Part shown: positions 24,647 to 32,759 of the stretch, one piece after another
Layout of the letters: each line of letters opens with the position of its first letter
Numbering within the stretch: the first letter of the stretch is position 1
NCBI RefSeq assembly: GCF_020567525.1
Contig: NZ_JAJCVI010000008.1
Span: 1 to 64,000, forward strand
Direction of reading: 5' to 3'
DNA length: 64,000 nt
DNA from: Halorubellus salinus
GTDB lineage: Archaea > Halobacteriota > Halobacteria > Halobacteriales > Natrialbaceae
Notes under the pieces: model-generated
Told to the model about the DNA's origin: nothing
Databases searched by the model: none
The model's input: only the letters and a program-made list of their open reading frames with translations
Made by a program: the position numbers and the translations under genes

Positions 24647-25980
24647 AGGAACTCACCCATCGAGGACTGGTCCTCGCCGTCGCCGCCGTCCGCCGCCGCG
24701 TCGACAGTCGCCGCGGCGTCGTCCGTCTCGGCGGCGGGCTCGTCGTCGGTGGCGTCGTCGCCGTCGTCTGCTTCGGTGGTGTCGGTGTCGTCGTCCGCGG
24801 TGGCGAACGCGTCGAGGGCGTCCTCGTCGACGACGTCTCGGACGCGAGCTTCGACGGTGTCGCGGACGTTCGAGTCCGCGACCGCGCTCTCGCGGACGGT
24901 CTCGTCGATGCCGCGAGCGGCCTCGCTCAGCCCGAGGTCGCGGACGCGTTCGCGAACCGCTTCGTCGGGGTCCGCGAACGAGACGTTCGTCTCCGTGTCG
25001 ACGGTGACGTCCCGGCGGTCGTTCACTCGAACGACGAGCGCGCCGTCGTCGAGCGCCAGTTCCTCGATGGGGGCGGGCGTCACGGGCTCGCCGTCCCCGC
25101 GGACAGTGACGACGACCACGGCGTCGGTCGCGTCGTACTGGCGGACGGCCTCGCGGACGCGGTCCGCGCCCTCACCGAGTTCGAGGTCGACGTCCACGAA
25201 CACGAACTCGCGCGTATCCAGGCCACGTCGCGAGATGGCGACGCCTTCGCCGGTCGCCGCACTCGCGACGCCGTCGTTCGCGTCGGCGTCGCTCCCTCCT
25301 GCGTCCGCCTTCTCGTCCGCGTCGAAGGAGACGATGTTGTAGCCGCGGTCGTCGCGCTCGCTCGCGCTCGCACGCTCGGTCGACCCACAGTACGTCACCC
25401 AGGCGTCCTGGACGCGCTCGGTGTCCGGCGCGTGGTTGTCGCCGAGGAGGACGGCGTCGAAGGTGACCGTCGCTTCGTCGAGGAGGCGGTCGGTGTCCCA
25501 GTCGGCGTGCGCGAACGGCTCGAAGAGCCCGTGGGAGACGAGTGCCGCGTGCGTCGCGTCGTGCCCGTCGAACTCGTAGTCGAGGTCCTCCCGTCGGGAC
25601 CGTGGGACGAAGTCCAGCCCGTAGAACGCGGTGTCGCCGACGACTCGCGGTTCGGCGCCGAGGCGTTCGGCGAGCCCGAGGTCCTCGAAGAGGTCGAGCC
25701 ACTGTCCGTCGCGCTTCCCCTCGTGGTTCCCGACGACCGCGAGGAACGGGATGTCGGCGTCGCGGAGGTCCCGCAACGCGGCGACGGTTCCCTGCAGGTC
25801 CCTGAGGCCGGGTCGTCTGTCGTGGAAGAGGTCTCCGGCGTGGACGACCGCGTCGACGTCGTCGTCGACGGCGTCGGCCACCACCGCCTCGAACGCCGCG
25901 AGGAAGTCCCGCTGGCGCTCGGGCGAGTGGTACTGGCGGTAGCCGACGTGGGTGTCGCCCGTGTGAATCACCCGTGTCAT
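24643..25980 (-). CDS. mre11: DNA double-strand break repair nuclease Mre11
   Basis: 445 residues. Calcineurin-like phosphoesterase motifs in order: HTGDTHVGYRQYHSPERQRD (motif I), HAGDLFHDRRPG (II), VVGNHEGKRDG (III, GNHE where GNHD is common), LVSHGLF and VLLGDNHAPDTE (V). A Rad50-binding region follows, and the last 60 residues are an acidic low-complexity tail ending SSMGEFL. It processes double-strand break ends with Rad50. First gene of the mre11-rad50 operon. Confidence 0.96.
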   Translation of the reverse strand: MTRVIHTGDTHVGYRQYHSPERQRDFLAAFEAVVADAVDDDVDAVVHAGDLFHDRRPGLRDLQGTVAALRDLRDADIPFLAVVGNHEGKRDGQWLDLFEDLGLAERLGAEPRVVGDTAFYGLDFVPRSRREDLDYEFDGHDATHAALVSHGLFEPFAHADWDTDRLLDEATVTFDAVLLGDNHAPDTERVQDAWVTYCGSTERASASERDDRGYNIVSFDADEKADAGGSDADANDGVASAATGEGVAISRRGLDTREFVFVDVDLELGEGADRVREAVRQYDATDAVVVVTVRGDGEPVTPAPIEELALDDGALVVRVNDRRDVTVDTETNVSFADPDEAVRERVRDLGLSEAARGIDETVRESAVADSNVRDTVEARVRDVVDEDALDAFATADDDTDTTEADDGDDATDDEPAAETDDAAATVDAAADGGDGEDQSSMGEFL

Positions 25981-26073
25981 ACTCCGGCCTTGGCCGGCAT
26001 CGCCTAAAGGGGTTTGCAGAGCGCGGCGGAAGTGAACGAGGGGCGGCGGAAAGACGCGGCGTACTCGGTGCGG

Positions 26074-26352
26074 TCAGTCGAGCTTCAGCGTGTAGATGCG
26101 CTTGCGGGCGTCGGAAAAGGAGAACCGGGAGTCGACGACGTGCTCGTCCTCGAGGCGGTTGAGCGCGTACCGGACGGTGCGCGCGGGTAGCAGGGTCTCC
26201 TCGGCGAGCTGGCTCTGGGTCAGCGAGTCCTCGTACTCGAGGACCTTGGCGACGAGCTTCGCGCTCGGCGGCAGGTCGGTCACGTCGTCCCACGTGCCCG
26301 TTGGTTCTTCGTCGGCTTCCTCGTCGCGGCGGTCGTAGACGTTCGTGCTCAT
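26074..26352 (-). CDS. Winged-helix (MarR/TrmB-like) transcriptional regulator
   Basis: 92 residues. PPSAKLVAKVLEYEDSLTQS then QLAEETLLPARTVRYALNRL (recognition helix) and a wing VVDSRFSFSDARKRIYTLKL. This single-domain HTH resembles haloarchaeal MarR/TrmB-like regulators. Start ATG 26352; a TATA-like CCTAATAATAC region lies 25-35 nt upstream and is overlapped by one arm of an inverted repeat, which suggests autoregulation. It is divergent from PAN, 246 bp away. Confidence 0.85.
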   Translation of the reverse strand: MSTNVYDRRDEEADEEPTGTWDDVTDLPPSAKLVAKVLEYEDSLTQSQLAEETLLPARTVRYALNRLEDEHVVDSRFSFSDARKRIYTLKLD

Positions 26353-26380
26353 CGTAGCACATCCTAGCCCATACTCCCTA

Positions 26381-26419
26381 ATAATACTAACCATGTAGAA
26401 ATATGCTCGTTAGTAATAT
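26381..26419. promoter_or_regulatory. Imperfect inverted repeat between the HTH regulator and PAN, candidate operator
   Basis: ATAATACTAAC (26381-26391) and GTTAGTAATAT (26409-26419) match in 10 of 11 positions as an inverted repeat with a 17-bp spacer. The left arm overlaps the TATA region of the HTH gene, as an autorepressor site would. Arm centres are 28 bp apart. Confidence 0.55.
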
Positions 26420-26567
26420 GGCGTATGGTCGGTGGGCGCTTTATGACACAGTCAGTCACAGAATCGACCGCGGTGGCATTGCCTGTCGTCCACCGTCTGC
26501 CACGCTTTCGCGCCGGCGACCTGCCCATAGCACCGTCGCGAATCGCCTTTCTCAGCGCACCCGAAGC

Positions 26568-26577
26568 CTCTTAAGAA
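26568..26577 (+). promoter_or_regulatory. TATA box for PAN, deciding the start
   Basis: CTCTTAAGAA lies 22-31 nt before the ATG at 26599 and too close (4-13 nt) to the in-frame GTG at 26581, so the leaderless ATG start MTDTVDDVDF is favoured. Confidence 0.6.
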
Positions 26578-26598
26578 TCAGTGCCTTACGAGTGGGTG

Positions 26599-27810
26599 AT
26601 GACCGATACCGTGGACGACGTGGACTTCCCGTACGCGGAAGACGCGTCCAAGCAGGAGAAGATCAGCGCCCTGCAGGAGCGCCTCGAAGTCCTGGAGGCG
26701 CAGAACGAGGAGATGCGCGACAAGCTCCTCGACGCCAACGCCGAGAACAACAAGTACCAACAGAAACTCGAGCGTCTCACGCACGAGAACAAGAAACTCA
26801 AGCAGTCCCCGCTGTTCGTCGCCACCATCCAGGAGGTGACCGACGACGGCGTCATCATCAAGCAACACGGCAACAACCAGGAAGCCCTCACCGAGGTCAC
26901 CGACGAGATGAAGGCCGACCTCGAACCGGACGACCGCGTCGCCGTCAACAACTCTCTCTCCATCGTCAAGGAACTCTCCAGCGAGACGGACGTCCGGGCG
27001 CGCGTCATGGAGGTCACGAAGAGCCCCGAGGTCGCCTACGAGGACATCGGTGGGCTCGAAGAGCAGATGCAGGAGGTCCGCGAGACCGTCGAGATGCCCC
27101 TCGAGCACCCCGACATGTTCGTCGACGTCGGCATCGAACCGCCGAGCGGCGTCCTCCTGTACGGACCGCCGGGCACCGGGAAGACGATGCTCGCGAAGGC
27201 CGTCGCGAACGAGACGGACGCGACGTTCATCAAGATGGCCGGCAGCGAGCTCGTCCACAAGTTCATCGGCGAGGGCGCGAAGCTCGTCCGCGACCTCTTC
27301 GAGGTCGCTCGCGAGCACGAGCCCGCCGTCATCTTCATCGACGAGATCGACGCCATCGCCGCGAAGCGCACGGAGTCCAAGACCAGCGGTGACGCGGAGG
27401 TCCAGCGGACGATGATGCAGCTGTTGAGCGAGATGGACGGGTTCGAGGACCGCGGCGAGATCCGCATCATCGCCGCCACGAACCGCTTCGACATGCTCGA
27501 CCGCGCCATCCTCCGCCCGGGCCGGTTCGACCGCCTCATCGAGGTCCCGAAACCGGACGCCGAGGGTCGCGAGCTCATCTTCCAGATCCACACGCGGAAC
27601 ATGAACGTCGCGGACGACCTCGACTTCGCGGCGCTCGCGGAGGACACCGAGAACGCGTCGGGTGCGGACATCAAGGCGATCTGTACGGAGGCCGGGATGT
27701 TCGCGATCCGCGACGACCGGACGACGGTCCAGCGGAGCGACTTCGAGGAGGCCTGGGAGAAGATCCAGGCCGAAGAAGAGGACGACGAGGTCTCGAAGAC
27801 GTTCGCCTGA
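26599..27810 (+). CDS. pan: Proteasome-activating nucleotidase (PAN), AAA+ ATPase
   Basis: 403 residues. N-terminal coiled coil (about 18-70), an OB domain (about 71-140), then the AAA+ module with Walker A GPPGTGKT (189-196), Walker B AVIFIDEID (243-251), pore loop MAGSELVHKFIGEGA, sensor/arginine-finger region AATNRFDMLDRAILRPGRFD. PAN unfolds proteins and feeds them to the 20S proteasome in the cytoplasm. The C-terminus ends SKTFA, lacking the Tyr of the canonical hydrophobic-Tyr-X docking motif. The 20S genes are not in this window. Confidence 0.96.
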   Translation: MTDTVDDVDFPYAEDASKQEKISALQERLEVLEAQNEEMRDKLLDANAENNKYQQKLERLTHENKKLKQSPLFVATIQEVTDDGVIIKQHGNNQEALTEVTDEMKADLEPDDRVAVNNSLSIVKELSSETDVRARVMEVTKSPEVAYEDIGGLEEQMQEVRETVEMPLEHPDMFVDVGIEPPSGVLLYGPPGTGKTMLAKAVANETDATFIKMAGSELVHKFIGEGAKLVRDLFEVAREHEPAVIFIDEIDAIAAKRTESKTSGDAEVQRTMMQLLSEMDGFEDRGEIRIIAATNRFDMLDRAILRPGRFDRLIEVPKPDAEGRELIFQIHTRNMNVADDLDFAALAEDTENASGADIKAICTEAGMFAIRDDRTTVQRSDFEEAWEKIQAEEEDDEVSKTFA

Positions 27811-27876
27811 CGCACCGGTTCCTTTCTCGCGACGGCGTTCGCGTTCGGCGTGTGGCAGTCGGTGGGACACTCCAGC

Positions 27877-27885
27877 TACTTATTT
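27877..27885 (+). promoter_or_regulatory. TATA-like box for the alpha/beta hydrolase
   Basis: TACTTATTT lies 26-34 nt before the ATG at 27911. Confidence 0.45.
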
Positions 27886-27910
27886 GCCCGTTGCCCGGAC
27901 AGACTCCGGT

Positions 27911-28822
27911 ATGTCTCCGCCTTCGACCGCTGCTGACTCGACGCACGCGCCGACCACCGGCTCGTTTGGCTGTCCGACAGAGCGAGTCCACGTCGACGGA
28001 CGAACGGTGACGGTCGCGTCGTTCGGCGACCCCGAGGGTGTGCCGGTCGTTGCCCTGCACGGGACGCCCGGGTCGCGTGCGTTCGGTGCGTTCCTCGACG
28101 CCCCGGCTCGTGACCGCGGCGTTCGCGTGCTCGCCCCGGACCGCCCCGGGTTCGGCGGGTCCGAGCCGTGGTCGGAGCGGTCGGTCGCGGACGGTGCGTC
28201 GTTGTTCGCGGGCGTTCTCGACGCGTTCGACCTGGCGGCGGCGGGCGTCCTCGGGTTCTCCGGCGGTGGCCCGCACGCACTCGCCTGTCCGGCGGTCGTC
28301 CCGGAGCGCGTCCACGGGACGGCACTGCTCGCGAGCCCCGCGCCACCGAGCGCGGACGTGCCACAGGAGCCGATGATCCGCGCGACGCACGCCCTCGCTC
28401 GCCATACGACCCTCGGGCTCTCGCTCGCGTGCCGCATCCAGGCCGCGGCGCTGCGGCGCCAGGACGGCGACGGTCTGCTTGACCTCTTCACGACCGCGTC
28501 GGTCGCGCACGACGCCGTCGTCGACGGCGCAACGGTCCCCGACGTCCTCGCGACCGAGCGCGACCTGGCGCTCGAACGCGGCTACCGCGGGCTCGTCGAC
28601 GACTACCGGGCGCTCGCGACCGACTGGGGGTTCGACGAGTACACCGTCGGCCCGACCGTCCACGTCTTCCACGGCGCCGACGACGAGAACGTCCATCCCG
28701 ACGCCGCCGCGTACCTCGACCGCGTCCTCCCGGACGCCCGCCTGCAGCGCGAGCCAGCCGACCACCTCGAACTCGTCCTCGACCACGCCGGCGACGCGCT
28801 CGACGCCGCCGCTGGGCGGTGA
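27911..28822 (+). CDS. Alpha/beta-fold hydrolase, proline-iminopeptidase-like
   Basis: 303 residues. The family pattern is complete: oxyanion loop VALHGTPGSR, APDRPGFGGSEPW, nucleophile elbow LGFSGGGPHAL (GxSxG), catalytic acid in VFHGADDENVHPD and catalytic His in PADHLELVL near the end. The N-terminal 25 residues are Ser/Thr-rich and polar. It is a cytoplasmic serine hydrolase; the substrate (ester, lactone or peptide) cannot be assigned. It has its own TATA-like box, so is probably not read through from pan. Confidence 0.88.
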   Translation: MSPPSTAADSTHAPTTGSFGCPTERVHVDGRTVTVASFGDPEGVPVVALHGTPGSRAFGAFLDAPARDRGVRVLAPDRPGFGGSEPWSERSVADGASLFAGVLDAFDLAAAGVLGFSGGGPHALACPAVVPERVHGTALLASPAPPSADVPQEPMIRATHALARHTTLGLSLACRIQAAALRRQDGDGLLDLFTTASVAHDAVVDGATVPDVLATERDLALERGYRGLVDDYRALATDWGFDEYTVGPTVHVFHGADDENVHPDAAAYLDRVLPDARLQREPADHLELVLDHAGDALDAAAGR

Positions 28823-28873
28823 AAGCGGAACGAACCAGCGAGAAGGTGTCCGACGGAAGCACCCTCGACGGCT

Positions 28874-29020
28874 TCACCCGAGGCCGAGGAAGTAGAAGAG
28901 CCCGAACGGAATCCCGAACAGGAGCACGGTCATGACGGCGAGCAGGACGAGGTAGCCCGCAGCGGTTGCGCCCGCGGTGAACCACGTCGGGTGGTCGAAC
29001 TCCGAGAGGTCGACGTTCAT
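28874..29020 (-). CDS. Small single-helix membrane protein (probably DUF7550)
   Basis: 48 residues: MNVDLSEFDHPTWFTAGATA followed by one long hydrophobic helix (AAGYLVLLAVMTVLLFGIPF) and a Gly/Phe tail. The short acidic amphipathic N-terminus with EFDHPTW is a recognisable haloarchaeal small-protein pattern. It is divergent from the GMP synthase subunit A gene. Function unknown. The very long antisense frame that contains it is otherwise spurious. Confidence 0.7.
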   Translation of the reverse strand: MNVDLSEFDHPTWFTAGATAAGYLVLLAVMTVLLFGIPFGLFYFLGLG

Positions 29021-29151
29021 ACGCCATCGGTGTGGCGCGCGCGACTTAGCGGTTGTCGTTACGGCCGGCGCACGCGTTCCAAACCGTTTCCCGCCGAAAG
29101 GCTGGGGACGTATTCCGGGGACGTCACGTGGTCGCTGGCGCGTTCCGGACG

Positions 29152-29159
29152 GCTTTTGA
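29152..29159 (+). promoter_or_regulatory. TATA-like box for guaA subunit A
   Basis: GCTTTTGA lies 24-31 nt before the ATG at 29183, consistent with a leaderless mRNA. Confidence 0.45.
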
Positions 29160-29182
29160 CCGGGGCCCACCTTTGGCCGATA

Positions 29183-29740
29183 ATGACTCGGATCGTCGTG
29201 GTCGACAACCACGGACAGTTCACGCACCTCGAGCACCGCGCCCTCCGCGACATGGGCGTCGACACCGAGATCGTCGACAACGAGACCCCGCCGGCGGAGG
29301 TCGACGCGGACGGCATCGTCCTCTCGGGCGGCCCCGACATGGACCGCCGCGGTCGCAGCGACGACTACCTCGACGACGACCGGCCCGTCCTCGGCATCTG
29401 CCTCGGGATGCAGGTGATGGCGCACGCACTCGACGGCGGGCGCGTCGGGAGCGGCGAGTACGGCGGCTACGCCGACGTCACCGTCGACATCCTCGACGCC
29501 GACGACCCGCTCGTCGGCAGCCTCCACCCCGAGACGCGAACGTGGGCGAGTCACGCCGACGAGGTGAAGGAGGTCCCCGACGGGTTCACGCGCACCGCCG
29601 AATCCGACGTCTGCGGCGTCGAAGCGATGAGCGACCCCGACCGCGACCTCTACGGCGTCCAGTGGCATCCCGAGGTCGCACACACCGAGGAGGGCGAGGA
29701 AGTGTTCGAGAACTTCGTCGCCATCTGCGAGGACCGGTAA
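29183..29740 (+). CDS. guaA: GMP synthase, glutamine amidotransferase subunit A (archaeal split form)
   Basis: 185 residues, a stand-alone class I glutaminase. Motifs: VVDNHGQFTHLEHRALRDMG at the start, the nucleophile in GICLGMQVMAHAL (about Cys73) and the His-Glu pair in QWHPEVAH (about 159-166). It delivers ammonia to the separate ATP-pyrophosphatase subunit that aminates XMP to GMP; that subunit is not in the window. The start follows a well placed TATA-like element; longer frames upstream are non-coding in composition. Confidence 0.94.
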   Translation: MTRIVVVDNHGQFTHLEHRALRDMGVDTEIVDNETPPAEVDADGIVLSGGPDMDRRGRSDDYLDDDRPVLGICLGMQVMAHALDGGRVGSGEYGGYADVTVDILDADDPLVGSLHPETRTWASHADEVKEVPDGFTRTAESDVCGVEAMSDPDRDLYGVQWHPEVAHTEEGEEVFENFVAICEDR

Positions 29741-29786
29741 CGACAGTCGACGCTCACCACCGATTCCGTTCCGAACGATACCGGCG

Positions 29787-29830
29787 CGAACGCCCCCGAG
29801 CGTCTCGAAAACACAGTTTGCGGGCGTTCG
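29787..29830. repeat. 9-bp inverted repeat between guaA and DUF2070 gene
   Basis: CGAACGCCC (29787-29795) and GGGCGTTCG (29822-29830) are perfectly complementary with a 26-nt loop, starting 47 bp after the guaA stop and ending just before the next promoter. It could be a terminator stem or an operator. Confidence 0.35.
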
Positions 29831-29844
29831 CCGGTGGTTAGTTA

Positions 29845-29853
29845 GGCTTATCC
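29845..29853 (+). promoter_or_regulatory. TATA-like box for the DUF2070 gene
   Basis: GGCTTATCC is 26-34 nt upstream of the ATG at 29879. Confidence 0.45.
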
Positions 29854-29878
29854 CGTTCTGACGTTTCGAAGGGAACAC

Positions 29879-31825
29879 ATGACGGCGTCGCAGGGCGACC
29901 TCGCGGGCATGTCCCGGTTCATCTTCCGGGCACCACGCTGGTACACCAGCTGGACGTTCGCCATCGTCTTCGGCGCACTCATCGGCTTCGGCGCGTTCGG
30001 TATCGACCCGACGGGCTCGAACTTCGTCACGGACGCCGGTCTCCTCGTCGCGCTCAACGACGCGTTCGAGGGCGTGTTCTTCATCGGCATCCCGACCATC
30101 CTCGCGAGCGCCGGGACCGCGTGGGTCGACCAGCGTCTGGGCGGCCAAATCAGTCACAACCGCGCCGCGCTGCTCGCGCTGCTGTGCGAGGTCATCGTCG
30201 TCGCGTTCCTCGTCGTCGGCGGCGCCATCGCGCTCGCCTCCGAGACCCTCGGCGCCGGCTTCGTCTTCGACGTCCTCTTCCTCGGCCTGGCGAGCATCTT
30301 CGCGCTCCGTCTGTTCGTCATCACCGCCATCTCGCGGCATCGACCGCTCGTCGCCGCCGTCCCCGCGAGCATCCAGACGGTCGCCGCCGCCGGCCTCCTG
30401 TTCGTGTACTCCGGCACGCTCTACTACCTCAGCACGCCCTCGGACGGGTTCCCCGAGCGCACGCTCGCGCAGTCGTTCCTCTTCCGACCCGAGCACGCAC
30501 CCGTCGAGATATCGTACGCGGTCGTCCCCGCGGACTTCGTCCTCCTCGCCGCCGTCTGCCTCCTCCACGGGCTCGCCGTCGTCGGCTTCCTCTACGCTAT
30601 CGACCGGCCGTGGCGCGCGAACATGGGCGTCTCCGTCCTCGACTTCGTCGCCGGGTTCATCGGCCACATCGCGGAGGGGTCGACGGAACTCGAGGACTTC
30701 TTCGAGGAGGTCGGCGAGGAAGCGGTCGTTCCCGTCACCGTCACCTCGTTCCGCCGCATGGACGGCACGGAGAAGGCGCGCTGGGTGCTCCCGATGATCC
30801 ACCCCGGGCCGATGGGCGAGATCGGCGGCGGGAACCTCCCCGAGCGCGTCGCGCGCGAGTCCGACGGGCTCGCGTTCCCGCCGCACGCGACCGCCGGCCA
30901 CGACTTCAACCTCGTGACGAGCCGCGAGGTCGACACCATCATCGACCGCGCCGAGGCGGCGTACGAATCCATCGAGTACGGGCGCGACGCGACCAGGAGC
31001 GTCCGCACCGTCGAGGGGAACGCGAAGGTCATCGGGCAGGCGTTCGACGACGGCGTCCTCCTCGTCTCCACGCACAGCCCCGAGTTCGCGGACGACGTCG
31101 ACTACGCCGTCGGCCTGTCCTGTGCCTCCGAGGCGCGCGCCGGCGGGTTCGAGAACGTCCTGCTCGTCGACGCCCACAACTGCAACAACGGCCTCCAGGG
31201 CGAGGACCTCGGGCACGTCACGCCCGGGAGCGAGCGCTCGTTCGACATGATGCAGGCGTCGAAGGGGACCGCCGAGGCACTCGCGGGCGCCGACCAACAC
31301 CCGCTCCGGCTCGGGACCGCGTGGGACGAGACCGAGTGGGGGCCCCTCGACGGTATCGGCCCGCTCGGCGTCCGCATCGCCGTCACGGAGGTCGACGACC
31401 AACTGACGGCGTACGTCCTCGTCGACGGGAACAACATGGAGCCCGGGCTCCGTGAACGCATCCTCAAGGCACTCGGTGACCGCGTCGAGGACGCCGAGGT
31501 GATGACGACCGACACCCACATCGTGAACCAGGTCGAGGCGTCGAACCAGGTCGGCGAATCAATCGACGAGGACGACCTCATCGCGGTCGTCCAGGGCCTC
31601 GTCGACGACGCCATCGACGACCTGGAACCGGTCGAGGCCGGGATGGCGACCGAGCGCGCGACCGTCACCGTCTTCGGGAACGACCGCACCGAGACCCTCG
31701 CCAGTCACGCCAACGTCATGGTGAGCCTCGGCGGCGCACTCGCCCTCCTCGTCACCGCCGGCACCGTCGCCCTCAGCCTCCTCGTCGTCCTCCTCACGAG
31801 CGGGACGCTCGGCGCGTTCCTCTGA
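29879..31825 (+). CDS. DUF2070 family membrane protein
   Basis: 648 residues. About seven membrane helices in the first 240 residues, a cytoplasmic domain of about 370 residues, and a final pair of helices (VSLGGALALLVTAGTVALSL). The soluble domain has conserved-looking, metal- or phosphate-binding-like motifs: MIHPGPMGEIGGGNLPERV, STHSPEF, DAHNCNN and TDTHIVN. DUF2070 is widespread in euryarchaea and has no established function. The repeated His/Asp/Asn motifs suggest a metal-dependent enzyme acting near the membrane, which is inference only. Confidence 0.88.
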   Translation: MTASQGDLAGMSRFIFRAPRWYTSWTFAIVFGALIGFGAFGIDPTGSNFVTDAGLLVALNDAFEGVFFIGIPTILASAGTAWVDQRLGGQISHNRAALLALLCEVIVVAFLVVGGAIALASETLGAGFVFDVLFLGLASIFALRLFVITAISRHRPLVAAVPASIQTVAAAGLLFVYSGTLYYLSTPSDGFPERTLAQSFLFRPEHAPVEISYAVVPADFVLLAAVCLLHGLAVVGFLYAIDRPWRANMGVSVLDFVAGFIGHIAEGSTELEDFFEEVGEEAVVPVTVTSFRRMDGTEKARWVLPMIHPGPMGEIGGGNLPERVARESDGLAFPPHATAGHDFNLVTSREVDTIIDRAEAAYESIEYGRDATRSVRTVEGNAKVIGQAFDDGVLLVSTHSPEFADDVDYAVGLSCASEARAGGFENVLLVDAHNCNNGLQGEDLGHVTPGSERSFDMMQASKGTAEALAGADQHPLRLGTAWDETEWGPLDGIGPLGVRIAVTEVDDQLTAYVLVDGNNMEPGLRERILKALGDRVEDAEVMTTDTHIVNQVEASNQVGESIDEDDLIAVVQGLVDDAIDDLEPVEAGMATERATVTVFGNDRTETLASHANVMVSLGGALALLVTAGTVALSLLVVLLTSGTLGAFL

Positions 31826-31955
31826 CCCTCGAAACGCGTCGGCGTCGACCCGTCCACGAGACGGTCGACGCCCGGGTCACGCCAGCAGTCGCTCGCAGTC
31901 ACACGCGTCGCTGCCGGGAGTCGGACCTGTCCCGCTCGACGTCCGCGAAGAAATA

Positions 31956-31970
31956 GAGGGCAGCGCCCTC
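31956..31970 (-). terminator. Hairpin plus T-rich tract after the prefoldin/DUF3194 operon
   Basis: On the minus strand GAGGGC-GCT-GCCCTC forms a 6-bp stem with a 3-nt loop 4 nt after the DUF3194 stop and is followed by TATTTCTT. It sits between convergent genes, so it is a plausible terminator. Confidence 0.5.
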
Positions 31971-31974
31971 GTGA

Positions 31975-32223
31975 CTACTCGTCGTCGGCGTCCTCGAACA
32001 GCTCGTCGACGGCGCTGCGTGCGGCGAGCGTCGCGTCCTCGGCGACGGTCTCCTCGTCCACGTCGCTCTCGGGGGCGTGAATCCACACGTCGACCTCGAG
32101 CACGCCGTCCTCGAACGTCACCTGGACGTCGAAGTCGTCGACTGCCGAGCGCTTGAACCGGGAGAAAACCAGTCCCTCCGCCGCTTCCGCGGCCGCCTGC
32201 ACGACTGCTTCGTCGCTGGGCAT
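31975..32223 (-). CDS. DUF3194 family protein
   Basis: 82 residues: MPSDEAVVQAAAEAAEGLVF, SRFKRSAVDDFDVQVTFEDG, then VLEVDVWIHAP and an acidic tail. A helix followed by beta strands ending in a highly acidic stretch matches the small archaeal DUF3194 family, which commonly sits beside prefoldin beta as here (4-bp gap). A chaperone-linked role is suggested by context only. Confidence 0.8.
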   Translation of the reverse strand: MPSDEAVVQAAAEAAEGLVFSRFKRSAVDDFDVQVTFEDGVLEVDVWIHAPESDVDEETVAEDATLAARSAVDELFEDADDE

Positions 32224-32227
32224 GCGC

Positions 32228-32611
32228 TTACGCGCCGCCAGCGCCGCCCATCGGGCCGCCGCCGCCGGCGCCACCGAGCATCTCCTGGAGCTCGCCCTGG
32301 AGTTCCTCGAACTGCGTCTGCACGCGCTCCTCCTGCTTCTCGAGGGTCTCGACGCGGATCTCGAGGCTCGAGACCTTCTCGTCGAGGGAGTCAGCGGCGT
32401 CGTCGTAGTCGGTCTGGACGAGGAGCTCGCCGACCTCGCGGTACATCGTCGTGTCCTCGTCGATGTCGTCGAGCTCGTCGAGCGCCGTCTGCGCTTCGGT
32501 GAGCGAGGACTCCGCCTGCTGCTTCTGGCGGGCGACCTGCTCGGCTGTCTCCTGAAGGTCCTGCAGTTCCTCGATCTTCTCTTGTGCCTCGGGCGGCAGA
32601 TTGCCTTGCAT
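32228..32611 (-). CDS. pfdB: Prefoldin beta subunit (GimC)
   Basis: 127 residues: N-terminal coiled coil ([20 protein letters not shown] to about 40), beta-hairpin region [21 protein letters not shown]-terminal coiled coil to about 108, and a Gly-rich tail [15 protein letters not shown]. Beta subunits form the body of the hexameric jellyfish-shaped prefoldin that hands unfolded proteins to the thermosome. The Gly/Met tail recalls that of group II and GroEL-type chaperonins. Confidence 0.94.
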   Translation of the reverse strand: MQGNLPPEAQEKIEELQDLQETAEQVARQKQQAESSLTEAQTALDELDDIDEDTTMYREVGELLVQTDYDDAADSLDEKVSSLEIRVETLEKQEERVQTQFEELQGELQEMLGGAGGGGPMGGAGGA

Positions 32612-32759
32612 ACCCAGAGGCAGTACGTCCGGATTGAAAAACCCCCGCTTTCGGACCTCGGCGGTTGACAGCGGGGAATCCGCCGGTTCAGGGTGACAGA
32701 CGCCGACACAGGGTGGTTCGCGGCGAGCGAGAGTGCTTCGGCGTTACCGCGGGACTCGG

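Noticed and set aside
28874-31519. 881-codon minus-strand frame antisense to the DUF2070 and guaA genes
   Set aside because: Only its last 48 codons (28874-29020) look real; the rest is complementary to well supported plus-strand genes.
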